A stretch of DNA of 64,000 nucleotides, taken from NCBI RefSeq assembly GCF_003006155.1, contig NZ_CP023559.1, forward strand, positions 2,790,001-2,854,000. Reading direction: 5' to 3'. Each line of letters begins with the position of its first letter. The first letter of the stretch is position 1. The notes under the pieces are model-generated. The model made no database searches. It was not told the origin of the DNA and saw only the letters and a list, made by a program, of their open reading frames with translations. The stretch is from Salinicola tamaricis (GTDB taxonomy: Bacteria; Pseudomonadota; Gammaproteobacteria; Pseudomonadales; Halomonadaceae). Below are positions 1 to 8,840 of this stretch, piece by piece. Both the position numbers and the translations under genes were made by a program.

Positions 1-169
1 GGGACTGCTCGATCTGCTGCTGATGTGGGGGCTGATCGTATGGACGCTGGTGACCTTCTCTCGCTACTCGCGACTGGCGGTGGTGCTGTTGCTGCCCTAC
101 CTGATCTGGGTCAGTTTCGCGGGCTATCTCAACGCCGGGTTGTTGGTGCTCAATTTTTCCACCGGTTGA
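1..169 (+). CDS. tspO: TspO/MBR family protein, C-terminal fragment
   Basis: The last 55 codons of a gene that begins before the window; the frame opens at base 2 and stops at 167-169. The fragment is very hydrophobic, with two membrane helices, and ends in LPYLIWVSFAGYLNAGLL, the typical fifth-helix signature of TspO (tryptophan-rich sensory / peripheral benzodiazepine receptor-like) proteins. Family members are small five-helix inner- or outer-membrane proteins that bind porphyrins and related ligands. Nothing can be said about its start or promoter. The identification rests on this C-terminal signature alone. Confidence 0.75.
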   Translation, partial: GLLDLLLMWGLIVWTLVTFSRYSRLAVVLLLPYLIWVSFAGYLNAGLLVLNFSTG

Positions 170-215
170 GCATTGAACCCGCCGGGGCACAGACAGGAAC
201 CAGCCAGGAGGCTGT

Positions 216-911
216 ATGGGCGAGAACGCTTGGCCAGTATCGTTGCCGGCGACAATCGAGGCCGCCCTGCGCCGGGAGGCGGCCGAGCTCGAGCGCCTGG
301 ATCGCGATACCTATGCGCGCTTTGGACGCGACCCCTGCGAGCCGATCGTGGGGCTCGGCCCGTGCGATGCGTCGCTAGCGATCTTCGGCCGTGACCCGGG
401 GACCCGCGAGGTCGAGACCGGAGAGCCGTTCGTCGGTGCCGGGGGGCAGAAGGTGCGAGGCGAACTCTACCGGCACCGCTACCATGAGCCGCTGCCGGAT
501 CTCGAGGCGTCTCTAGCGATCGGCCGCGAACTGTTCTGGATCAATACCGTGCCCTACAAGCCGCAGGGCAACAAGGCGTGGTCGATGGCGGTCAAGCGCC
601 GCTTCCAACCGCTAATGGCGCAGCTGCTCGATACCTGCTGGCAAGGCGAGCGAATCATCACACTGGGGCGGGAAGCCTTCTTGTGGTTCGGCATCGGGCA
701 GCCGCGCGAGGTGCGCGCGGCGCTCGACGCTTTCTGGGCGCGGGAGGATCGCTTCGCGACGCTGCATCAGGTCGAGCTGCGCCTGCCGGGCGGTCACGAA
801 CGTGCCTTCACGCTGGCACCACTACCGCATCCGTCACCGCTCAATCAGCGCTGGTTCAAGCGTTTTCCCGAGCTGATGGCACAGCGTCTGGTGCAGCTCG
901 ACTGGGCGTAG
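216..911 (+). CDS. Uracil-DNA glycosylase superfamily protein
   Basis: 231 residues. Residues 58-78 (GRDPGTREVETGEPFVGAGG region) match motif A of family 4/5-like uracil-DNA glycosylases, which binds DNA and activates water; residues 203-210 (LPHPSPLN) match the C-terminal His-containing leucine-loop motif. The family removes uracil or related lesions from DNA as the first step of base excision repair. Only three cysteines are visible (41, 50, 141), so the 4Fe-4S cluster of classical family 4 enzymes is unlikely. The ATG at 216 is preceded by a strong AGGAGG at the right distance. It follows tspO by 46 bp and could be co-transcribed. Substrate cannot be told from sequence. Confidence 0.8.
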   Translation: MGENAWPVSLPATIEAALRREAAELERLDRDTYARFGRDPCEPIVGLGPCDASLAIFGRDPGTREVETGEPFVGAGGQKVRGELYRHRYHEPLPDLEASLAIGRELFWINTVPYKPQGNKAWSMAVKRRFQPLMAQLLDTCWQGERIITLGREAFLWFGIGQPREVRAALDAFWAREDRFATLHQVELRLPGGHERAFTLAPLPHPSPLNQRWFKRFPELMAQRLVQLDWA

Positions 912-999
912 AATAAACGCCATCTTCAGTATTAGATTTTATTAAAATAAAAAATGGCCACCTGCAAGGCACTACAAAGGCAGCAAAAAGCGGCAATCT

Positions 1000-1401
1000 T
1001 CAGTCAGGCTTGAAGGCCATCCGCCCGCTTCCCAGGAACATCACTGCCAGCGCGGCGCCGAGGAACATTCCCTGCAGCTCCAGTGTCCAGCCCCCCTGGC
1101 CATTGAGGCTGTATAGCTGCGATAGATGGACCAGAACGATGGCGACCAGCATGTTGATCGCCATCAGCATCCCACCCAGACGTGCCTGCCAGCCAACGAT
1201 CGCCATCAGTGGTGCGATGATTTCACCTACCAGGACCCCATAGGCGACGAAGGAGGGCACGCCCATCTGCGCCAGCTGGTGGGCGATACCGTTGAGACTG
1301 GCGGGGTCCATGAGCTTGTGCAGGCCGTGAAGCAGGATCAGAATCCCCACACAGAGTCGTAGAAGAAGTTTACCCAGATCGTCGTTGTGCATGAAGCGCA
1401 T
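1000..1401 (-). CDS. DoxX family membrane protein
   Basis: 133 residues with four predicted membrane helices and the DoxX signature near the N-terminus (LLRLCVGILILLHGLHKL). DoxX proteins are small inner-membrane proteins, some tied to quinone or thiosulfate oxidation or to oxidative-stress complexes, but most, including this one, have no assigned role. A second ATG nine bases in (MHNDDLG) is an equally plausible start, as neither has a clear ribosome binding site. It is convergent with the uracil-DNA glycosylase gene; the 88-bp gap between their ends is AT-rich (TTTTATTAAAATAAAA at about 937-952), unlike the rest of the region. Confidence 0.8.
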   Translation of the reverse strand: MRFMHNDDLGKLLLRLCVGILILLHGLHKLMDPASLNGIAHQLAQMGVPSFVAYGVLVGEIIAPLMAIVGWQARLGGMLMAINMLVAIVLVHLSQLYSLNGQGGWTLELQGMFLGAALAVMFLGSGRMAFKPD

Positions 1402-1681
1402 GGCTGAGCGAGTCCTTTTTTCAGGGAGGGAGAGATCGATGCGGGGTCGATGGCCGGCCCCGCGGCCGTTGAGAGTATCAGAGTTTGTTAATAGAAAGTT
1501 AATGCCATCAATGTCGTCATTGGCTTACAAATTAAATCGGCAAATTCGAATGTTATTTGAAGTTAAAAAAAGCGATACTCTTGTGCTTTCACGTTCCCGC
1601 GCTTCAAACTCGGCCGACACCGATTTTCGGGTGCGCGCCGTACCCGCGCCGAGCTAATAACAAGATTGCGAGCCTATCATC
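1402..1681. other. AT-rich divergent intergenic region
   Basis: Some 280 bases between divergent doxX (minus) and the diguanylate cyclase gene (plus). The central part (about 1488-1580) is markedly AT-rich compared with its GC-rich surroundings and must hold both promoters. I cannot fix individual -35/-10 boxes with confidence, and no gene-sized frame is convincing here. Confidence 0.5.
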
Positions 1682-2818
1682 ATGCCTAGCCGCTATCTCT
1701 TCCATCTCTGGCGGCGCGTCACGCGTCCCCCTGATAGTCTGCCGGTAGAGCGCCGCCGCAGTTTCGAGATCATGGCCGAAATCTACTTGCTGGCGCTCTG
1801 CCTGCAGGCTCTCGTCGCGCCTTGGCTCTATCTGCTCGGGTATCAGGTCCTGGGGCATCTGAATCTCGTCTGTGTGCTCGCCTATGCGCTGGCGCTGCGC
1901 CTGCACCGCCAACTCTGGGTAGCGCTGGCGTTAGGGGTGAAGCTGAGCGCCTTCCTCTTGCTGCTGCTCTATGGCGCCTGGGTAACGGGCAGCGCCAACA
2001 GTGTCGTCTACTGCCTGCTGTTCGCCGAGGTGGAGTTGATGCTCTCCGATCTGCGCCGACGGACCAAGCTGCTCTGGACCGCCGGACTGGCGGTGTTGGC
2101 GCTGGGCGTCGAGGATCTGCCCTGGCTCAATTCGCTGCCATTGAGCCCGCGCGATCATCTGCTGGCGGACATCGTGCTGGTGGGGGTCTTCGTCATGCTG
2201 TGCGCGGTGATCCTGCGTATGCTGACGATTACCGATCGCCACGAGTACCGTTATCGCCGCGACGCCATGCACGATTCGCTGACCCTGGTGCTCAATCGCC
2301 GTGCCATCTTCGAGAAGGCTTCTACCTACTGGCGCCAGCAGATGCCGTTCGCGATGATCCTGGTTGACGCCGATCACTTCAAGGAGATCAACGACAACTT
2401 CGGCCATACCGCAGGCGATGCGGTGCTGCACCATTTGGCCGGCGTGCTCAGCGATGCGCTGCGCGGCGAGGATGACGTCGGGCGCGTCGGCGGTGAGGAG
2501 TTCCTGCTGCTGTTGCCCGAGACCAGTATCCCAGAGGCGGTGACGGTCGCCGAGCGCATCCGCGTGCGGCTGGCGCGGCGGCCTTGCCAGTTCGGCGGCC
2601 AGCTGATGCCGGTGACGCTGTCGATGGGGATCGCCTGTGCCGACGAGGGTGGGCAACTGCAAAGCATCATCGAACTGGCCGACCGGCGGCTGTATGCCGC
2701 CAAGTCGGCCGGGCGCAATCAGGTGGTCGCCGAAGGGCATATCGAGAGCGCCAACTCGCGCAATGCCGTGCGGCTCTCGCGCGGGGTGAAGGATGCGCTG
2801 CAATCGGAGGAACTATAG
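1682..2818 (+). CDS. Membrane-anchored diguanylate cyclase (GGDEF)
   Basis: 378 residues. Residues about 30-180 form five or six hydrophobic helices, an integral membrane sensor of unassigned type. Residues about 195-350 are a GGDEF domain: GGEEF at 270-274, the conserved metal-binding Asp in VDADHFKEIND (229-239), and an RxxD inhibitory site (RGED, 261-264) exactly five residues before GGEEF. It should make cyclic di-GMP from two GTP at the inner membrane and be product-inhibited. No EAL domain follows. Its stop lies two bases from the end of convergent lpxT. The signal sensed is unknown. Confidence 0.9.
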   Translation: MPSRYLFHLWRRVTRPPDSLPVERRRSFEIMAEIYLLALCLQALVAPWLYLLGYQVLGHLNLVCVLAYALALRLHRQLWVALALGVKLSAFLLLLLYGAWVTGSANSVVYCLLFAEVELMLSDLRRRTKLLWTAGLAVLALGVEDLPWLNSLPLSPRDHLLADIVLVGVFVMLCAVILRMLTITDRHEYRYRRDAMHDSLTLVLNRRAIFEKASTYWRQQMPFAMILVDADHFKEINDNFGHTAGDAVLHHLAGVLSDALRGEDDVGRVGGEEFLLLLPETSIPEAVTVAERIRVRLARRPCQFGGQLMPVTLSMGIACADEGGQLQSIIELADRRLYAAKSAGRNQVVAEGHIESANSRNAVRLSRGVKDALQSEEL

Positions 2819-2820
2819 CC

Positions 2821-3549
2821 TCAGCCCAGGTGCAGGCGTTGTGGCAGCCAGCGCGTCAGCGCGCGCTGTACCCGGCCGGCGGAGGCCGCTGCCAGCGGCG
2901 TGCACAGCACCCAGGGCAGGGCGATCAGGGCGATGCTCAGCGCGCCCATGTAGACATCGCTGAACCAGTGCGCGCCGACCATGATGCGCGGGGCACTCAG
3001 CAGCACCACGAAGGCCACGCTGAGCAGGGCGATGCGGCGCGCGGCGAAGCGCAGCATAAAGCCGGCGAACACCATCAGCATCAGGCCGTGGTCGCCCGGG
3101 AAGCTGTTCGATGCCGAATCCTTGGTCGGAATCGAGACCACGTCGGTCAGGCGCATGGCGTTGGCGAAGAAGCGGGTCGGGCTGGGATGGCCATAGCTGA
3201 TGCCCTTGGTGGTGAACAGCGCCAGCACGCCGGCGGTGAGCACCATGGTCACGCCGATACCGATCCAGCGTGTCAGACGCTGAGGATGCGGATCGCGAAG
3301 CATCGCCCACAGGAACAGCAGGCCCATGATCGCCAGCGAGATCATGTCGAAGGCGCGATGGTTGAGGATCGCCAGGGTGTCGTCCCACCAGTTGGGCTCG
3401 GGCGTGATCAGGGCGTTGAAGAACCAGAAGATGCGATCGTCGAGATCGTTCCACAGCACGCCGTGGGGCCAGGCCCAGCTCAGCAGCAGCAGCAGGCCGG
3501 TGACGTTGAAGGCGACGATACGTTTGAGGTCGAGTCGGAGACGGGTCAT
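2821..3549 (-). CDS. lpxT: Lipid A 1-diphosphate synthase LpxT (PAP2 superfamily)
   Basis: 242 residues, multipass inner-membrane PAP2 protein. LpxT transfers the distal phosphate of undecaprenyl pyrophosphate to the 1-phosphate of Kdo2-lipid A on the periplasmic face, raising surface negative charge and recycling carrier lipid. From memory the sequence follows E. coli LpxT along its length: a paired helix start with LLSW, NHRAFD at 63-68, PTKDS at 141-145, the acid-phosphatase motif SFPGDHG at 149-155, then PR (187-188), H194 and D198 in GAHWFSDV. Distinction from a generic PAP2 phosphatase is therefore good. In enterobacteria activity is lowered through PmrR; no such gene is visible here. 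Confidence 0.85.
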   Translation of the reverse strand: MTRLRLDLKRIVAFNVTGLLLLLSWAWPHGVLWNDLDDRIFWFFNALITPEPNWWDDTLAILNHRAFDMISLAIMGLLFLWAMLRDPHPQRLTRWIGIGVTMVLTAGVLALFTTKGISYGHPSPTRFFANAMRLTDVVSIPTKDSASNSFPGDHGLMLMVFAGFMLRFAARRIALLSVAFVVLLSAPRIMVGAHWFSDVYMGALSIALIALPWVLCTPLAAASAGRVQRALTRWLPQRLHLG

Positions 3550-3738
3550 GAACGAGCCTTGCCGGATGGCGTTGCAAGAAGCGGTAAGGCGGTCATTTTA
3601 AGTTAAGCTCAGCATAAGAAACAATGTTTCTTAACCCCGCAGACTTTTCCCTGACATCTTTCGATGGCAGACGTCGCGGCCAGGCAGTCCCGAAACTGCT
3701 ACAGAGCCGCACTCAGGGCCACCCTAAACCTCTATATA

Positions 3739-3854
3739 CATGGGCTTATCCGAGCAGGGCGCCGCGAGGGCGCTGTGAACCCTCCCTGGGCGCTACCTTT
3801 GCCATCCCTGGCAAAGGACCCTCGCTTTGCCCTGCCCCCGGCGCCCATCGTCAG
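3739..3854. repeat. Structured dispersed intergenic repeat, copy A
   Basis: Near-identical to 48074-48192; the last 72 bases (3783-3854) are identical in both. It contains nested inverted repeats: an inner hairpin CCTTTGCC (3796-3803) with GGCAAAGG (3810-3817), and an outer arm GCGAGGG (3764-3770) with CCCTCGC (3819-3825). It lies in the gap between lpxT and the valS terminator. No coding capacity is apparent. It looks like a family of palindromic intergenic elements of this genome; function unknown. Confidence 0.85.
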
Positions 3855-3866
3855 GTGGGCTCTAAA

Positions 3867-3900
3867 GCCAGCGGCCCCGTCATCTGACGGGGCCGCTGGC
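3867..3900 (-). terminator. Terminator hairpin after valS
   Basis: A perfect 16-bp GC-rich stem (GCCAGCGGCCCCGTCA and its complement) with a two-base centre, about 45 bases beyond the valS stop. There is no long T-run on either side, so efficiency is uncertain, but its strength and position make it the likely end of the valS transcript. Confidence 0.75.
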
Positions 3901-3944
3901 GTCACTGCAGGCCGCCGGCAAGGGCGGCAGTCAGGGTGGGGCGA

Positions 3945-6793
3945 TCAGCCGTCGAGTTCGGCGATCTTGTTGCGCTGCTCGACCAGATGCTGGCGCGTTG
4001 CCAGATACTCATTGAGCTTGCCGCGCTCCTTCTCGACCACCGCCTCCGGGGCCTTGGCCACGAAGCTGTCGTTGGAGAGCTTCTTCTCGATACCGACGAT
4101 CAGCTTGTCCTGCTTGTCGATCTCCTTGGCCAGCCGTGCCAGTTCGGCCTCCTTGTCGATCAGATCGGCCATCGGCACCAGCACTTCCATGTCGCCCACC
4201 AGCTGGGTCGCGGCCAGCGGCGCCTGGGCCGGGTCGTCGAGCCAGTCGGCGCTCGCCAGCTTGGCCAGCTTGGCCAGGAACAGCCGATTGGCCTCGAGGC
4301 GCTCGCGGTCGCTAGCGTCGCCCTTGCTCAGCAGCACTTCCAGCGGCTTGCCGGGGGCGATGTTCATCTCGGCGCGAATGTTGCGCACGGCGACGATCAC
4401 GCCCTTGAGCCACTCGATGTCGCGGATCGACTGTTCGTCGATACGCGAGGCGTCGGCCTCCGGCCACGGCTGGGTCATCAGGCTGGCATTCTCGTCAGCG
4501 GCCGTGCCGGCCAGCGGCGCCACGCGCTGCCAGATCTCTTCACTGATGAACGGCATCATCGGGTGCGCCAGACGCAGTACCGTCTCCAGCACGCGAACCA
4601 GGGTACGCCGGGTGCCGCGCTTGGCCTCCGGCGCCGCGGCGTCGTCCCACAGCACCGGCTTGGAGAGCTCCAGGTACCAGTCGCAGTACTCGTTCCAGAC
4701 GAAGTCGTATAGCGCCTGGGAGGCGTGATCGAAGCGGTACTCGGCGAGGGCGTTGGTGACCTGGGTCTCGGTCTGCTGCAGGCGCGAGACGATCCAACGG
4801 TCGGCCAGCGACAGCGCCACCGGGGCGTCGTCGAGACCGACATCCTCGCCCTCTGCGTTCATCAGCACATAGCGCGAGGCGTTCCACAGCTTGTTGCAGA
4901 AGTTGCGGTAGCCATCCAGGCGGCCCATGTCGAACTTGATGTCACGGCCAGTGGTGGCCAACGAGAGGAAGGTGTAGCGCAGGGCGTCGGTACCGTGGGC
5001 CTCGATGCCCTCCGGGAACTCGGCGCGGGTCGCCTTCTCGATGGCGCGCGCCTTCTGCGGCTGCATCATGTTGCCGGTACGCTTGGCCACCAGGGTCTCG
5101 AGGTCGATACCGTCGATCAGATCGATCGGATCGAGTACGTTGCCCTTGGACTTCGACATCTTCTGGCCCTGGCTGTCGCGCACCAGGCCATGCACATAGA
5201 CGGTCTTGAACGGCACCTCGTCGGTGAACTTCAACGTCATCATGATCATCCGGGCGACCCAGAAGAAGATGATGTCGAAACCGGTCACCAGCACGCTGGT
5301 GGGGTGGAAGGTCGCCAGTTCCGGGGTCTTCTCCGGCCAGCCCAGGGTGCCGAAGGTCCATAGGCCCGAGCTGAACCAGGTATCCAGCACGTCCTCGTCC
5401 TGGGTGAGCGCGACCTCGGCGCCGAGGCCGTGCTTGGCGCGCGCCTCCTCCTCATTGCGGGCCACATAGACGTTGCCTTCGGCGTCGTACCAGGCCGGAA
5501 TACGGTGGCCCCACCACAGCTGACGCGAGATGCACCAGTCCTGCAGGTCGCGCATCCAGGCGAAGTACATGTTCTCGTAGTTCTTGGGCACGAACTGGAT
5601 ATCGCCGTTCTCCACCGCGGCGATGGCCGGTTTGGCCAGTTGCTCCACCGCGACGAACCACTGATCGGTGAGCAGCGGCTCGATGACATCACCGGAGCGG
5701 TCGCCGTAGGGCAGGGTGTTGCTGATCGTCTCGATCCGTTCGAGCAGCCCGGCGGCCTCCATGTCGGCGACGATGCGCTCGCGCGCCTCGAAGCGACCGA
5801 GCCCGGCATAGGCGGCGGGCAGGCTGAGATCGACATCGTCCCGCGGCTGACCCTGGAGATCGAACGCCTCGGCGCGTTCGAGGATGGTGGCATCCTTGGA
5901 GAAGACGTTGATCAGCGCATGGTCGTGGCGCTTGCCGACTTCGTAGTCGTTGAAGTCGTGGGCCGGAGTGATCTTGACGCAGCCCGAGCCCTTCTCCATG
6001 TCGGCGTGCTCGTCGGCGATCACCGGGATGCGACGGCCGACCAGCGGCAGCTCGATGAACTTGCCGACCAGCGAGGCGTAGCGCGGATCTTCCGGGTTGA
6101 CCGCCACCCCGGTGTCACCCAGCAGGGTTTCCGGACGGGTGGTGGCGACCACCACGTAGTCCTTGCCATCGGCGGTGGTGACGCCGTCGGCGAGCGGATA
6201 GCGGAAGTGCCAGAACTGGCCTTGCTGTTCGCGGTTCTCCACCTCCAGATCGGAGATTGCGGTGTGCAGGGTCGGGTCCCAGTTGACCAGGCGCTTGCCA
6301 CGGTAGATCAGCTTCTCTTCATGCAGACGCACGAAGACTTCCTGCACCGCCTGGTAGAAGCCGTCATCCATGGTGAAGCGTTCGCGGCTCCAGTCGACGC
6401 TGGCACCCATGCGCCGTAGCTGACGGGTGATATGGCCGCCGGACTCCGCTTTCCACTCCCAGATCTTGTCGGTGAACGCCTCGCGCCCGAGATCGTGGCG
6501 GCTCTTGCCTTCCTCGGCGGCGACCTTGCGCTCGACCAGCATCTGGGTGGCGATGCCGGCATGGTCGGTGCCCACCTGCCACAGGGTGTTGCCGCGCATC
6601 CGCCGCCAACGGGTCAGCGTGTCCATGATGGTGTCCTGGAAGGCGTGCCCCATGTGCAGGCTGCGGTGGCGTGTGGGCGGCGGGATCATGATCGAGACGG
6701 CTCGCCCTGGCCGCTGGGGGCGAAGTGGCCATCCCCTTCCCAGCGTTGATACCAGCGGGTTTCGATCTGATCGGGTTGGTACGTCTTGTCCAT
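3945..6793 (-). CDS. valS: Valyl-tRNA synthetase (frame break near the N-terminus)
   Basis: Charges tRNA-Val with valine and edits mischarged threonine. The full gene is about 949 codons, matching the usual length. The true start is the ATG at 6793 (protein begins [18 protein letters not shown]). A base is missing near 6696, where the family reads GEPYSIMIPPP. Just after it (6670-6682) the expected NVTG before the HIGH motif reads TRHR, explained by one deletion plus one insertion that cancel. The HIGH signature (LHMGHAF), the editing domain, KMSKS ([10 protein letters not shown]), the anticodon domain and the C-terminal coiled coil are intact. A longer apparent frame to 7031 is only the tail of holC read out of phase. 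valS is essential, so sequence error is more likely than inactivation. Confidence 0.93.
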
Positions 6794-6957
6794 GGCGGCT
6801 TCTTGACTCGGCAAACGATGGCGGGCACGCGGCGCCTGTGGAGGCGGGCGGCGTGACGAAATGGCGAGGATTATACCTGCTGAGAGGCGAGCGCGTCAGG
6901 TTCGCATCCGCGCGGGGGGCGGTGTCCGTGTACACGCGGCAGTAGGTGTCGCGACGC

Positions 6958-7383
6958 TTACAGCTTGTGCGCTTCGACCCGGTAGCCGCGGTCCTTGTAA
7001 GTCTTCCAGCAGGGCGCTTGGTGCGCAACACGTCCTGGTGCTGGTTGATGATCTCGGCGACACGCTCGACCCGGGAGAACCACTCGGGAATGTCGTCGTG
7101 GAGGTTGAGCAGCGCCTGCCACCCCGGGTTCCGGGGCAGCCTGCCAGCCGATGCTCACCGGCGGCACCGGCCCGACGTCGTCGCCTACCACCGCATGCGG
7201 CACATAGCTCTCGTCGCGGAATTTCCACAGATGCTCGTCGAACTGGCGCGCCATCGCCTCGTCCTGGGTATGCACATGCAGGCGATACCCCTTGCGGTAG
7301 ATCGTCTCCGCCAGACGGCAGGCGAAATCGAAACGCGCCTCCAGCGTGGTGTCCTGAAGGATGTAGAAGTCGACTTTGGTCAT
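6958..7383 (-). CDS. holC: DNA polymerase III chi subunit (two frame breaks)
   Basis: Chi links the clamp loader (via psi) to single-stranded-DNA-binding protein at the replication fork. It reads [20 protein letters not shown] at the start and [14 protein letters not shown] at the end, about 141 residues, the normal family length. Between them the frame is lost: an extra G in the run near 7128 shifts it, and a missing base near 7011 restores it. Reading the other frame over 7011-7128 recovers [15 protein letters not shown] and [13 protein letters not shown], the expected chi middle. The pair of compensating indels points to sequence error. It sits directly upstream of valS as in many gammaproteobacteria. 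Confidence 0.88.
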   Translation of the reverse strand: MTKVDFYILQDTTLEARFDFACRLAETIYRKGYRLHVHTQDEAMARQFDEHLWKFRDESYVPHAVVGDDVGPVPPVSIGWQAAPEPGVAGAAQPPRRHSRVVLPGRACRRDHQPAPGRVAHQAPCWKTYKDRGYRVEAHKL

Positions 7384-7468
7384 AAATGCCCTTCGGGGAG
7401 CTGTAAGCGGCGAGATGGGTGGCCTCACACGAACCCGTGCGATTGCGCGAGCGAGTTTCAAGCAAGGC

Positions 7469-7527
7469 GAATCCAGCTAAGCGAGCGCAGTTGAGGGATC
7501 TTCAATGCGCACCGCGAAGCTGGATTC
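7469..7527. repeat. Inverted repeat between holC and the SDR gene
   Basis: Perfect 10-bp arms GAATCCAGCT (7469-7478) and AGCTGGATTC (7518-7527) separated by 39 bases. It lies at the holC-proximal edge of the four-gene block that separates holC from pepA. It could be a weak terminator for the upstream genes or a remnant of a recombination junction; no T-run follows. Confidence 0.55.
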
Positions 7528-7565
7528 AACGCCGCATGGGCGACGCGCAGCCAATCGATAGAGGA

Positions 7566-8306
7566 CTAGACGCCGCCGTCGACGTCGACCAGCGCCCCGG
7601 TGGTGAACCCGGCTTCGGCCAGCCACAGCACCGCGTTGGCGATCTCTTCCGGCTCGCCGATCCGGCCCATCGGAATCACCTCACCGGCGACATCGGGCTT
7701 GTCCGGGTTGCCACCGCTGGCGTGAATGGTGGTGCGGATCACCCCGGGGCGCACGGTATTGACGCGGATGCCCTCGCCGGCGACTTCCTTGGCCAGACCC
7801 TCGGTCATGGTGTCGATGGCGCCCTTGGAGGCGGCGTAGTCGACGTATTCGCCGGCACCGCCGAGGTGCGAGGCGGCCGAGCCGACGTTGATGATCGCGC
7901 CGCCGTTGCCGCCGTGGCGGGTGGACATGCGCTTGACCGCCTCGCGGGCGCAGACGAAGGGGCCGACCACATTGATCTTCATCATGCGATCGACACGCGC
8001 GAAGCTCATCTCATCGACGCGGCTGATCTGGTCGACCACCCCGGCGTTGTTGACCAGCACGTCGACCCGGCCCAGTTCACGGTCGACGGTCTCGAACATG
8101 GCGACGATGGCGGTTTCGTCGACCACATCGGCCTGGACGGCGATGGCGCGGCCACCGGCGGCTTCGATCTCGGCGACCACCTTGTCCGCGGAGGCCTTGT
8201 CGCTGCGGTAGTTGACGGCCACGGCATAACCCTTCTGGGCGGCCATGAGGGCGGTGGCGGCGCCGATGCCGCGGCCGGCACCGGTCACGATCATGACTGG
8301 TTTCAT
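7566..8306 (-). CDS. SDR family NAD(P)-dependent oxidoreductase
   Basis: 246 residues, a classical short-chain dehydrogenase. Visible are the cofactor motif TGAGRGIG (residues 8-15), NNAG, the catalytic Ser in INVGSAAS, YxxxK in DYAASK, and PGVIRT after the active site. It resembles sugar-alcohol or glucose dehydrogenase-like and FabG-like members, but substrate cannot be assigned. The ATG at 8306 has a GGAGG-type ribosome binding site; a longer frame upstream overlaps the VOC gene and is rejected. First gene downstream of the VOC gene, probably in one transcript with it. Confidence 0.88.
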   Translation of the reverse strand: MKPVMIVTGAGRGIGAATALMAAQKGYAVAVNYRSDKASADKVVAEIEAAGGRAIAVQADVVDETAIVAMFETVDRELGRVDVLVNNAGVVDQISRVDEMSFARVDRMMKINVVGPFVCAREAVKRMSTRHGGNGGAIINVGSAASHLGGAGEYVDYAASKGAIDTMTEGLAKEVAGEGIRVNTVRPGVIRTTIHASGGNPDKPDVAGEVIPMGRIGEPEEIANAVLWLAEAGFTTGALVDVDGGV

Positions 8307-8373
8307 GTACTCCTCCGATAACAGGGTGAGAGGGTCGACGCCGCGCCCGAGCGCGACGTCGACAGGCAGCCTA

Positions 8374-8772
8374 TCAGGCCGCGGATTCGAGCGGATACAT
8401 GGCGCAGAGCTTGTGGCCATCGGGGTCGCGTACATAGGCGAGGAAGAGTTCGCCCATCGGCGTCTGGCGCACCCCCGGTTCGTCCTCGATCGAGGTGGCG
8501 CCCAGCGCGACCGCGGTGTCGTGGAAGCGCTGCGCCTGCTCCTGAGAGCTGCAGGTAAAGCCCAGGGTATCGCCGTTACCCACGGTAGCGGGTTCGCCGT
8601 TGATCGGTTCGGTGACGACGAAGACGTTGCCGTCATGGCGATAGGACAGACGCTGCAGTCCGTCGTACTCGAAGCGCTTGCCGGCTTGCGCGCCGAGTAC
8701 GCCGAGCACTTCGTCGTAGAAGCGCTGGGCGCGATCGATATCGTTACTGCCGATCATGATATGGCTGAACAT
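8374..8772 (-). CDS. VOC (glyoxalase/bleomycin-resistance fold) family protein
   Basis: 132 residues with the paired beta-alpha-beta-beta-beta modules of the vicinal oxygen chelate fold: it opens MFSHIMIGSNDIDRAQRFYD and closes with VRDPDGHKLCAMYP, both typical family signatures. Members are metal-dependent lyases, dioxygenases or antibiotic-binding proteins; this small single-domain form is usually a lactoylglutathione-lyase-like protein of unknown substrate. A clear AGGAG lies before the ATG at 8772. It lies between ilvE and the SDR gene on the same strand. Confidence 0.85.
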   Translation of the reverse strand: MFSHIMIGSNDIDRAQRFYDEVLGVLGAQAGKRFEYDGLQRLSYRHDGNVFVVTEPINGEPATVGNGDTLGFTCSSQEQAQRFHDTAVALGATSIEDEPGVRQTPMGELFLAYVRDPDGHKLCAMYPLESAA

Positions 8773-8840
8773 AGGGCTCTCCTCGAAGATTTTGTCGATC
8801 GTAAAAATGGATACCGAGCCCGCTTCGCGCCAGGACGCGA

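Noticed and set aside
2584..3606. Long plus-strand open frame across lpxT
   Set aside because: It is a high-GC shadow of the diguanylate cyclase and lpxT genes with Arg/Gln/His-rich composition and no family resemblance.
3945..7031. A longer valS reading frame starting at 7031 (about 1028 codons)
   Set aside because: The first 80 or so codons are the out-of-phase end of holC and an unconserved gap; the real valS starts at 6793 and changes frame near 6696.
6958..7383. Programmed ribosomal frameshifting in holC
   Set aside because: Two separate compensating indels with no slippery heptamer plus pseudoknot; many other genes show the same type of defect, so sequence error fits better.
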